From positions 1 to 43,154 of the forward strand of contig CAMEGQ010000011.1 of the NCBI GenBank assembly GCA_945916235.1: a stretch of DNA of 43,154 nt, given 5' to 3'. The notes below the pieces were generated by a model. The model did no database searches and was not told the DNA's origin. It was given only the letters and a program-made list of their open reading frames with translations. This document shows, piece after piece, positions 7,036 to 13,732 of this stretch (the stretch's first letter is position 1; the number at the start of each line of letters is the position of its first letter). The translations under genes and the position numbers were made by a program. The DNA comes from an uncultured Porphyromonadaceae bacterium. GTDB lineage: Bacteria; Bacteroidota; Bacteroidia; Bacteroidales; Muribaculaceae.

Positions 7036-7192
7036 AACCCCGCGAGCGTCCACGCCGGAGTTGTGCGCCCACGCGCCCAATTTAACAACCCCGCACATGG
7101 GCGCACGGTCTTTGCTCGCCCATACGTGCGCACGGTTTTAGCTCGCGGGGTTGTTATATCGCGCATGTGGGCACGTGGTTGTTATACCGCGA
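7036..7192. repeat. nested inverted and direct repeats
   Basis: AACCCCGCGAGC (7036-7047) is the exact reverse complement of 7141-7152, and AACAACCCCGC (7084-7094) of 7145-7155. A 19-base direct repeat starting GCGCACGG occurs at 7101-7119 and 7128-7146 (two differences). A 15-base repeat (GGTTGTTATAYCGCG) occurs at 7149-7163 and 7178-7192 (one difference). Array-like GTCCACG, GCCCACG and GTGGGCACG words recur here. No gene is visible. Confidence 0.7.
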
Positions 7193-7221
7193 CGCTAACT
7201 TGCATGGAGTCAACACATAAG

Positions 7222-7346
7222 CGCAATTTACTACGTAAATTGCGAGGCGAGGGCGGTAGGGGCTGATTTTTGGGGTTTGACATACGCCCATTTTACCCCG
7301 TAGGGGTAACAGCGCCGATGGGGCTTTCACTTACTACAAAAGTGAA
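7222..7346. other. three hairpins in non-coding DNA
   Basis: Perfect stems: CGCAATTTAC (7222-7231) with 7235-7244; TACCCC/GGGGTA at 7294-7308; TTCACTT (7326-7332) with 7340-7346. The surrounding 7193-7782 contains no credible gene; its second half is pyrimidine-rich, with AT tracts (ATATATATA near 7423). Confidence 0.5.
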
Positions 7347-7433
7347 CCATCTAACTGCTTGATTTTGAGCACCTTAGCTGAACAAAAATGGAACGGAGGG
7401 CGTACCCGATGGTGGGGATTCCATATATATACT

Positions 7434-7728
7434 CCGGCCCCGATTTTCAAATTCGTTTTTTGGGAGGTTTTATTAACCCCGATGAGCAGACACAATCCTC
7501 CCAGCTTTCCTAAAGCCCTTCCCCTACCCTCTTAACATCAATCCTGGGAATCTATCACATGTTCCGTTACCTTTTTCATCGTTAAGACCAAACCTTCCCA
7601 GCACACATTAATATATATAACACCCACACCGTCTCATTGCTCCAAATTTTTCAACCTTCCACCATACGTTTTCTTAATATCAAAATCCAAAATTTTCCCC
7701 GGACTCCAATTTTGAAATCCGTTTTTTG
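7434..7728 (+). repeat. diverged direct repeat upstream of the plus-strand operon
   Basis: Two copies of a CCGG...ATTTTnAAATnCGTTTTTTG element lie at about 7434-7463 and 7699-7728. Four of the last 22 bases differ. The second copy lies about 55 bases upstream of the -7 box at 7783, so the element may be regulatory. Confidence 0.4.
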
Positions 7729-7782
7729 ACATTTTGACCAATTTTACCGCACATATTTCCCAAATATGCCAAAATTATCTCC

Positions 7783-7790
7783 TACCTTTG
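7783..7790 (+). promoter_or_regulatory. Bacteroidetes -7 element
   Basis: TACCTTTG matches TAnnTTTG 33 bases before the ATG of the 324-residue gene. The -33 region is AT-rich but lacks an exact TTTG at 19-21 bases. Confidence 0.6.
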
Positions 7791-7823
7791 CAAAACAGTT
7801 GATAATACCATAATCCATCAGCA

Positions 7824-8798
7824 ATGAAATCACAATTCCAGACCCTATCCTTTCTCTCGAATTACACCCCTCAAACCGACCTCGACGGCGATTTTATAAA
7901 TTCCTTTCTGGCACAATACCTCCAGACTACCCCAAAAACCGCCGTATTTGCCCCTAATTTCGACGGGAAGCCCTTGGATGCCCAATCATTCATCTCGTGG
8001 TTTAAAAACGGCTCAGAGGCCCTTAAAATTGCAAAATTCAAAAATCAGTTAATTTTGCTGGGAAATTGTACTCTTGACACATGCGATATAATAGGCTCTC
8101 TCCTTCCAGACGGTTCTATAAGCACTGAGAAATTTACCGTCACACCCGAACAAATTTCTGAAGTATCCGAACAGGAGGAGCAAACTTTTAAACAGGCTCT
8201 GCTGGATAACGGCCTTCAGCCATCCCCCACCACAATGCAGCTTGTCCCCAAATTTATTCCTGAGCTGGGAAATCGTGTAATCTTCTATGATTTCTCCATA
8301 AACGTTCAGGGCGTGGGGGTCGTTCGTGAGATAACCGATGATGATAACGTGATATTCTTTTGCTACTTCATCTATCCGACATCCACCCAGCCCAAACGTA
8401 TCGGCTACAACCTCCACGAAAACATCGGAGTCGCACTTCAGTCTTTTGTCTTCGAGAACATCGACAAGGAAGGTATCACTTCTACCCTGGGTGAATCCAC
8501 CAGTTGCTTCAGACGTCTCGGAAGAGAGCTAAACAAAGTCGGTAAGGTCTGGAAGGATAAACTGCACAGAATCGAACCGCTCGGCTTTGAACCCAAGCCC
8601 GGCTCAACATACTACTACATCACGGATAAGCTGGATGTAAAGACAGACCACGAAAAAGGCGTTGCCACCTCCAGAATGCGTTATTTGGCCGGGAACTATT
8701 TTACCAACATCAAGACAGCCTACAAGATGGAAAACAAAATCCGCGATCTGCTTAAAGATTATCTGGCCTCTGACGCATGGCCCGAAATGGAAGACTAA
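7824..8798 (+). CDS. hypothetical protein
   Basis: A 324-residue soluble protein, with no signal peptide or membrane helix. It has a helical N-terminal region, an acidic middle (VSEQEEQTFKQALLDNG) and a beta-rich stretch (NRVIFYDFSINVQGVGVV...FFCYFIYPT). The C-terminal part is basic and helical, containing SCFRRLGRELNKVGKVWKD and a Tyr-rich segment. I do not recognise the family. It is the first gene of a two-gene plus-strand unit with the BspA-like gene 18 bases downstream. This unit is oriented against all its neighbours, which suggests acquired cargo. Confidence 0.65.
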   Translation: MKSQFQTLSFLSNYTPQTDLDGDFINSFLAQYLQTTPKTAVFAPNFDGKPLDAQSFISWFKNGSEALKIAKFKNQLILLGNCTLDTCDIIGSLLPDGSISTEKFTVTPEQISEVSEQEEQTFKQALLDNGLQPSPTTMQLVPKFIPELGNRVIFYDFSINVQGVGVVREITDDDNVIFFCYFIYPTSTQPKRIGYNLHENIGVALQSFVFENIDKEGITSTLGESTSCFRRLGRELNKVGKVWKDKLHRIEPLGFEPKPGSTYYYITDKLDVKTDHEKGVATSRMRYLAGNYFTNIKTAYKMENKIRDLLKDYLASDAWPEMED

Positions 8799-8816
8799 CA
8801 TAAAACCTGAGCCAAA

Positions 8817-9548
8817 ATGAGAAAAATTATCACTACCCTTCTTTTATGCTTATTGACGCTGGGAGTAATTGCCCAGGTCTCAAGCCGTATCAAGACCCGC
8901 TACGGTTACGTAAACCAACTGAAAGCTTACGGACGTGTACTCTACAAGGGTTTGAACTATTGCCCAGCTGGGAAAGATTCCCTTGTAGTTATGGATAACG
9001 GCAGTAAATCCGATAGCATCGTTATCCCGCCGATATTAACCATCGACAAAAAGCCATACACCGTCAGCGGCTTTAAGCAGATGGCTTTCGAGTACAAACA
9101 GGATTTGCGCTATATCAGCATCCCTTCTACAATCACTGAGATTCCTAACTCATGCTTCTATCATTGCCACAGGTTATCCAAGTGTGTGATGCCTGGGGTG
9201 GAAACCATCAAGGGCTATGCTTTTTTAAGCACCGGATTTGAACGCCTTGTTTTCCACGAAGGGCTGAGGTATATCGGAGACTATGCCTTTAACGGATGTT
9301 CGGACTTGAGATATGTCGAATTTCCCAGCACCCTGAAGAAAATCGGTTCCGGAGCTTTCCTTCAATGCAACATCGATACATTCAAGGTTCATGCCACCGA
9401 ACCCATTCAGCTGGAAAAGGGGGCCGTAAGCACACACGCCAACGATTACCACCATAGACAGACCGTGCTGTTGGTCCCCAAGGGAAGTAAGGCTCTGTAT
9501 CAGGCAGACAAAAACTGGGGACACTTCACCCGCATCGAAGAATTTTGA
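8817..9548 (+). CDS. secreted BspA-type leucine-rich-repeat protein
   Basis: A 243-residue protein with a cleavable signal peptide (MRKIITTLLLCLLTLGVIAQ, cleavage around residue 20). LRR_5/BspA repeats cover about residues 85-180, with the typical pattern I-P-S-T-I-x-x-I, C-F-Y-H-C and Y-I-G-D-Y-A-F-N-G-C. The tail has the VPKGSKALYQAD motif commonly ending such proteins in Bacteroidales. The family is known in Bacteroidetes and other host-associated microbes as surface or secreted binding proteins. In a phage region it is probably lysogenic-conversion cargo or a horizontally acquired host gene. The family call is strong; the ligand is unknown. Confidence 0.85.
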   Translation: MRKIITTLLLCLLTLGVIAQVSSRIKTRYGYVNQLKAYGRVLYKGLNYCPAGKDSLVVMDNGSKSDSIVIPPILTIDKKPYTVSGFKQMAFEYKQDLRYISIPSTITEIPNSCFYHCHRLSKCVMPGVETIKGYAFLSTGFERLVFHEGLRYIGDYAFNGCSDLRYVEFPSTLKKIGSGAFLQCNIDTFKVHATEPIQLEKGAVSTHANDYHHRQTVLLVPKGSKALYQADKNWGHFTRIEEF

Positions 9549-9582
9549 AGCTGGGAATTTTGTGGCCGATTTCCGGGTTTCT

Positions 9583-9666
9583 CCCCCTTGGTCCCCCAGC
9601 CCCTCCTCCCCCCGGTACCCCCTACTACCCTTAACCCCCTATAATCCCCCTTTTCCCTCCCCGCCC
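9583..9666 (-). other. C-rich tract with G-quadruplex potential on the minus strand
   Basis: Eleven C runs of three or more lie within 84 bases (for example 9583-9587, 9593-9597, 9608-9613, 9618-9622, 9635-9639, 9646-9650), with short linkers of which several are 1-7 bases. The minus strand therefore has many ways to form a G-quadruplex, and the plus strand an i-motif. It lies between the convergent BspA-like and initiator genes. Confidence 0.65.
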
Positions 9667-9689
9667 GCGAACTGCGCTTCGCTTGTTCG

Positions 9690-9730
9690 TTAACCTTTTG
9701 TTATATTCTTTATCTTGCTTAAAAGGTTAA
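9690..9730. repeat. 10-bp inverted repeat
   Basis: TTAACCTTTT (9690-9699) is the reverse complement of AAAAGGTTAA (9721-9730), separated by 21 AT-rich bases. It may terminate the plus-strand BspA-like unit, or be a protein site. Confidence 0.45.
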
Positions 9731-9744
9731 AAAGGGTTTAATTG

Positions 9745-9787
9745 CAAAAACCGCCCGCAAAACCAAATCGGTCGAGCGGACGGTTTT
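9745..9787 (-). terminator. rho-independent terminator
   Basis: AAAACCGCCCGC (9747-9758) pairs with GCGGACGGTTTT (9776-9787), one mismatch. The minus strand continues into TTTTTG. It lies 22 bases past the stop of the initiator gene. The flanking A and T runs would allow function in both directions. Confidence 0.75.
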
Positions 9788-9808
9788 GTGTTTTAAAGCA
9801 GCTGGCGA

Positions 9809-11734
9809 TTACATGATAGCCTGATGCGCAACCGTTCCAGTGTGGCCATTCCGTTCGTTCCATTCCACTACCTTCTCAGCTGAAAAGAGATAGGCTTTCT
9901 TATGAACGCCTTCGCAAGGCTTGTATTTAGTGCTGAACATGCCCGTAAATTCATTGTAGTAGATGAACGGCAAATCATAACACCAGGGCTTCAGAAGATG
10001 ATCCGGAAGCCCGCCACCGCTTTCCAGGGCCGTCCCTCGACCGTCGGTAAACTCATCGACGATATTGTTTTCTCCGGTTATGACAAAATCGCGGTAGAAT
10101 TTTTTGATGGCTGCTTCCATAGGAGTAAGCTGGGAATCCTCAGCCGAAAGGATTAGCTGAAGGAATTTCTTGTTTTGGGCATTCTTGACTTTCTTATCCC
10201 CTCTGCTGGGAGTAAAGACATCCGGAGCCTCGATGTTATAGAACTTGTCGATAGCGACCCTAAGAGCCGGTATAGACTTATCCTGCATGGTACACGGAAC
10301 CCATTGAAAGATTTCGCATGGATTGAAATCTTCGAACGAGCTGAAGGCGAATTTTACTTCCCATTCGTTGTTGTCTCCGTAAACGTATTTGCCTTGTTCA
10401 ACGGCTCCCAGCATATCGTCATAGATATTCTGGGCAAGGGAATATAGCTCGTCCTGGGGAAGCGGGGCGCCAATCATCTCCCTCCATTCTACAATCTGGG
10501 GATCTTCCGCTTCCTCGCCCTCTTCATCAATCTTCTGGGAAGGATGGTAGTGGTCACAATAGAGGTCAAAGACGCCCCACCAGAATTGATAGAGAAAGAA
10601 ATCTACTGGAGATTGCACAACCTCATCAAGACCATAAACAATTTCCTTAACCTTTTCAACCTTTAAGAAAGGTTTATTACGATAAGGGTTCCTTGCCCTT
10701 AAAGCACGGTCTGCTCTTTTATAGGTTTGCTGGGAAATATCATCATCTGCTTCTGAACTTTCTTTAAAATCCTCTGAAGGTTCATTGAGGTCTATGATTT
10801 CAACTTTGCCAAAACTTTCCAAACCTTTTTGAATGCTATCGTCGTCATTTTGGTCTGTTTCACTTTTGAGGTTTTCATTTATTACATTTTTATCATCCCC
10901 TATTATTACTGTACTGCAAGGTTGCACATATTTTTGGCAAAAAACCTGCAAGGTTGCACATATTAAACCTGCAAGGTTGCACATATTTTCGACATCAAAA
11001 GTGAAACTATTTGGGGCTTCTCCAGTGAAAAATGCCGATTTTATGAACTCGAATGCCTCACCCTGCAAGGTTGCAGGTTCAAAGAGGGCACAAAATTCAT
11101 CAAAATCCATGTAAAACCTGCAACCATGCAGATTTTTCGCCATCAGTTGCAAATTTTTCTGCAAGGTTGCATATATGCAAGGTTGCAGGTTTTTTGGGTT
11201 CGGTTGCTGAAATATCTGCAAGGATGCAGGTTTTTCAGCATCATTAGTCAAAATATCTGCATCCTTGCAGGTTTTTGATAACTCGATAGAGCTACCTGAC
11301 ATCCCCAGTAGTTCAGACCTGCATCCTTGCACAACTTCGACAGGAATATCTGCAAGGATGTAGGTTCCACGATTAGCAAAATCTTTCGCAAAGAGTTTCT
11401 TGGAGTTTGGGGACAATGTCTCGTAATATTGGACAAGGGCGACATACTCATCACAAAATACCGTAATGGCATTCTTGCGCTTTTTGATAAGACCGAGTCC
11501 TTCCAATCGTTCAAGGCAACCGGGGATTGTTCGGTATGCGTCTAACCCGGACACACGGGCAAGTTTACTGATAGGACCGATGATTGATTGGTCGTCCAAT
11601 GATTTGCTGAGTTGGCTCCTCACCATATCAATAAGACATTGGAATAATAATCGGTCTGTAGCATTTGGCACCAATTGATTATTGGCATAGTAATGCAACC
11701 CGTAACTGGCAACTTGTGGTTTATCTATCTTCAT
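9809..11734 (-). CDS. probable replication initiator with origin repeats in its gene
   Basis: A 641-residue protein. Residues about 24-105 look like a winged-helix DNA-binding domain: helical LLFQCLIDMVRSQLSK, then KLARVSGLDAYRTIPGCLERLEGLGLIKK and a beta wing NAITVFC. This resembles the N-terminal domains of lambda O-like and plasmid initiators. Residues about 124-273 are a linker rich in LQ, NLQPC and CK motifs, encoded by eleven iteron-like repeats. An acidic stretch follows (about 285-330), then a Trp/Tyr-rich C-terminal half I cannot assign. The ATG overlaps the stop of the preceding gene by four bases. An initiator in a phage without a visible polymerase or helicase would recruit host DnaB or a loader, which is inference. 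Confidence 0.6.
   Translation of the reverse strand: MKIDKPQVASYGLHYYANNQLVPNATDRLLFQCLIDMVRSQLSKSLDDQSIIGPISKLARVSGLDAYRTIPGCLERLEGLGLIKKRKNAITVFCDEYVALVQYYETLSPNSKKLFAKDFANRGTYILADIPVEVVQGCRSELLGMSGSSIELSKTCKDADILTNDAEKPASLQIFQQPNPKNLQPCIYATLQKNLQLMAKNLHGCRFYMDFDEFCALFEPATLQGEAFEFIKSAFFTGEAPNSFTFDVENMCNLAGLICATLQVFCQKYVQPCSTVIIGDDKNVINENLKSETDQNDDDSIQKGLESFGKVEIIDLNEPSEDFKESSEADDDISQQTYKRADRALRARNPYRNKPFLKVEKVKEIVYGLDEVVQSPVDFFLYQFWWGVFDLYCDHYHPSQKIDEEGEEAEDPQIVEWREMIGAPLPQDELYSLAQNIYDDMLGAVEQGKYVYGDNNEWEVKFAFSSFEDFNPCEIFQWVPCTMQDKSIPALRVAIDKFYNIEAPDVFTPSRGDKKVKNAQNKKFLQLILSAEDSQLTPMEAAIKKFYRDFVITGENNIVDEFTDGRGTALESGGGLPDHLLKPWCYDLPFIYYNEFTGMFSTKYKPCEGVHKKAYLFSAEKVVEWNERNGHTGTVAHQAIM
10868..11362. 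repeat. iteron cluster, candidate replication origin
   Basis: Eleven copies of a 12-base near-palindrome TGCAAGGWTGCA lie at 10915, 10947, 10970, 11064, 11119, 11160, 11176, 11217, 11258, 11320 and 11351. The copies at 11119, 11258 and 11320 are in the reverse orientation, and those at 11119 and 11351 are variants. Several are flanked by CC/GG or CATAT. An AT-rich stretch (10868-10914, with ATTTATTACATTTTTAT) adjoins the left end and could be the unwinding element. The arrangement, repeats inside the initiator gene beside AT-rich DNA, matches the lambda O/ori plan. Confidence 0.8.
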
Positions 11735-11943
11735 AGCGAATTATTCATTGTGTTGTGAGAAGTCATGGTCCGATGCCTGTCGCACTTCGGGGTAAAGTTT
11801 TCATCATTCTGATGGGCGTCGCATACTTTCTTAAAGGGGCATCTACTGCACATCTCAGCCTGAAGCGTGGCTGCAACAATGCAGAGGCTAAATACGAGGG
11901 CGGCGATTGCTAAACCTCCCAGTGTAATAAGGAATACATTCAT
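11731..11943 (-). CDS. small membrane protein with Cys-rich tail
   Basis: A 70-residue protein. The frame extends to 12033, but the ATG at 11943 (MNVFLITLGG) gives a clean start two bases after the stop of the upstream gene. Residues 1-25 form one transmembrane helix. The tail has the pattern C-S-R-C-P-F-K-K-V-C and a later C, a possible small metal- or disulfide-binding loop. It overlaps the initiator start by four bases, so the two are translationally coupled. I recognise no family. Confidence 0.6.
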   Translation of the reverse strand: MNVFLITLGGLAIAALVFSLCIVAATLQAEMCSRCPFKKVCDAHQNDENFTPKCDRHRTMTSHNTMNNSL

Positions 11944-11945
11944 GG

Positions 11946-12344
11946 CTATTTTTCGTTGACGAGTTGTTTGAGGTTGGTGATGATTCTGGTACACTCTTGA
12001 GCTTTCTCGTAATCCTCTTCCTCGATAGCACATTCTCTTATGTCATCAACGAAAGGAATCATGCAAAGGACAATGTTGTGTAGCGCAGCGGCGGTATGAT
12101 TCATAAACCCCTGCTCATTTGAAAATGCCGTATTAAGGGCCACGCAGATTTCTTTTAATGCTTGAATCGTGTTGGCTTCATTTTGACTACTTTGCTCAAT
12201 CGACCCACTGGTCTCATTTATCGCTTCACATATAGCATTGAGAAGAGTCGTCGTGTTGTCCATGTGCTTTCTTATCTCTCCAATCTGCCAGAAGAGAATT
12301 AAAAGCAGCATGAGAAAAATGCTACTAATTATTACGTTTTCCAT
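11946..12344 (-). CDS. membrane-anchored coiled-coil protein
   Basis: A 132-residue protein with an N-terminal transmembrane helix (MENVIISSIFLMLLLILFW) followed by a long helical region with heptad-like spacing (residues 25-80) and a second, acidic helix ending LKQLVNEK. It probably sits in the inner membrane with a cytoplasmic or periplasmic coiled coil. It overlaps the end of the upstream gene by 20 bases. No family is recognised. Its place before the initiator may hint at membrane tethering of replication, but this is speculative. Confidence 0.6.
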   Translation of the reverse strand: MENVIISSIFLMLLLILFWQIGEIRKHMDNTTTLLNAICEAINETSGSIEQSSQNEANTIQALKEICVALNTAFSNEQGFMNHTAAALHNIVLCMIPFVDDIRECAIEEEDYEKAQECTRIITNLKQLVNEK

Positions 12345-12885
12345 GTTTATTTACAAAGCTGGGGCAGTATTCGCCGCCAATTACGTAGTCTTGGGGGATA
12401 GTATTCCAGGGACCGTCGGGTTCAGCGATGTCCGCACGATACCAGATACAATGATACCGGTCGAAGCATCCCTTAGACAGGCACATTTCGGCATTATACT
12501 GATAGATTCTCCGATACTCCTCTCCAGTGATGAATTTGTATTGGTCCTGAAGTATCGAATGAAACTGGCTTGGTATCGTTCCACGCAAGATAAGGTCTCG
12601 ACATGTATAGACGTGATTGGATGTAGCATCTATTAAGAAGCACATGTCTTTTGCTCTTACCTGACGTAAGTTAGAAACCTGAATAGGCTGAGTCAGCTTA
12701 TAAAGCTTGCCGCTGATGATGACGGTATCGGGTTCCGGATTGCTCAGCCAGGATTGCCAATATGCACAGTCAAAGCATATTCTGTTCTCTCTCATTTTCG
12801 CAACAAGAGGAGAGCTAATCAAACGATAGGCTTCCAGGTCCTCTCGTTTACCGCAAAGTGAACATGTGATGAATGAGTGTGCCAT
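12325..12885 (-). CDS. hypothetical Cys-rich protein, possible zinc binder
   Basis: A 186-residue protein starting MAHSFITCSLCGKRE (ATG at 12885; the frame is open to 12918). C-S-L-C near residues 8-11 and C-F-D-C near residues 37-40 form a plausible four-Cys zinc ribbon. A second Cys/His group lies further on (CLSKGCFDRYHC). The rest is a mixed domain with no recognised family. The DRYHC word resembles one in the partial gene at the left edge, but a real relationship is uncertain. It appears to start the operon leading into the initiator gene. Confidence 0.6.
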   Translation of the reverse strand: MAHSFITCSLCGKREDLEAYRLISSPLVAKMRENRICFDCAYWQSWLSNPEPDTVIISGKLYKLTQPIQVSNLRQVRAKDMCFLIDATSNHVYTCRDLILRGTIPSQFHSILQDQYKFITGEEYRRIYQYNAEMCLSKGCFDRYHCIWYRADIAEPDGPWNTIPQDYVIGGEYCPSFVNKHGKRNN

Positions 12886-12934
12886 GCCCTTTTGAGAAAT
12901 AACCGTCCGATGTCGCACCGGAAATATGGATTAT

Positions 12935-12956
12935 GAAAGGGCACAGCGAGGTGTGC
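12935..12956 (-). terminator. weak terminator hairpin
   Basis: GCACA (12941-12945) pairs with TGTGC (12952-12956), followed on the minus strand by CCTTTC. It lies 20 bases past the recombinase stop. The stem is short and the T run poor. Confidence 0.4.
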
Positions 12957-12976
12957 TTCAATTTGAAATGCCTTTA

Positions 12977-13564
12977 TTAGAGGCTTATGGAGGCAAAAAT
13001 GCCCGCCACTTCTTCCTGTGTGATACCAATATAAGTTTTGGTAATCTGGATGGATGTGTGATTAAGAATTTTATTAAGGAGCATTAAGCTTTCGGCGCTG
13101 TGATTGTTGGTGTCATACACATAGCGTCCGAATGTTTTGCGAAAGGTGTGTGTCGAGAAGTTCTCAATTTTCAGGTTATATTTCCGCTTAAACTCCTTGA
13201 GCTTTCTATTGATGAACTGGATAGTGACCGGTTTTTCTCCTCGTGAAGATGCCATGATGTAGTCACTTTTATCAGGGCACCCAAGCGCTTTCCAAAGCTC
13301 ATCAAAACTTTTTTGTACCGAAGGATTAAAGGGTACCTTACGAGCTTTCTTTGTTTTCCGTTCTATGACCGTGACAGCAGATACTCCGAGTACATCTTTC
13401 CAGCGGAACTGCAAAGTATCCGAGGCTCTACAGGCAGTACAGAATGAAAGGCGGGCGAACATTTCCCAGCGGTAGTTTCCATCTTCGTGAAGGCAATTGA
13501 GCAAACGCACAAACTCATCATAGGGGAGATGGTCACTTGTTGTTAGTTGATTTTTCTTTGCCAT
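12977..13564 (-). CDS. int: short tyrosine recombinase (catalytic domain only)
   Basis: A 195-residue protein matching the catalytic domain of tyrosine recombinases. It has Arg46 in ACRASDT, Lys in the ERKTKKARKVPF beta-hairpin (residues 68-79), the H-x-x-R box HTFR at 139-142, His169 in NHTSIQ and the nucleophile Tyr178 in KTYIG. The usual N-terminal core-binding (SAM-like) domain is missing or reduced to about 20 residues; typical integrases are 300-400 residues. It would catalyse site-specific integration, excision or dimer resolution. It has its own promoter with both elements visible. Its attachment site was not found. No frameshift with an upstream N-terminal part is visible. Confidence 0.9.
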   Translation of the reverse strand: MAKKNQLTTSDHLPYDEFVRLLNCLHEDGNYRWEMFARLSFCTACRASDTLQFRWKDVLGVSAVTVIERKTKKARKVPFNPSVQKSFDELWKALGCPDKSDYIMASSRGEKPVTIQFINRKLKEFKRKYNLKIENFSTHTFRKTFGRYVYDTNNHSAESLMLLNKILNHTSIQITKTYIGITQEEVAGIFASISL

Positions 13565-13592
13565 ATTACTTCGTTGTTTCAGTTTTGTGCTG

Positions 13593-13623
13593 CAAAGATA
13601 TACAAATGAATTGAAACCACAAA
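13593..13623 (-). promoter_or_regulatory. Bacteroidetes promoter of the recombinase gene
   Basis: On the minus strand, TTTG (complement of 13620-13623) is followed after 19 bases by TATCTTTG (complement of 13593-13600). Both elements match the Bacteroidetes -33/-7 consensus at the right spacing. The start codon is 29 bases downstream. Confidence 0.8.
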
Positions 13624-13679
13624 AGAATTAAGTTAAAATCTATCTTTTTATTTGTAATAAATTTTAAAATGAAGGACAA

Positions 13680-13714
13680 ACCGCTGGCTATTTATAAATA
13701 TAATGGCCAGCGGT
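13680..13714 (-). terminator. terminator after the ligase gene
   Basis: ACCGCTGGC (13680-13688) pairs with GCCAGCGGT (13706-13714). The minus strand continues TTTGTCCTTC. It lies 20 bases beyond the ligase stop and separates it from the recombinase promoter. Confidence 0.7.
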
Positions 13715-13732
13715 TCAAGTATTTGTGTCAAT

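Noticed and set aside
12977-13564. Recombinase truncated by mutation
   Set aside because: It has its own promoter with correct spacing, a proper start and all catalytic residues, so it looks like a complete short protein.
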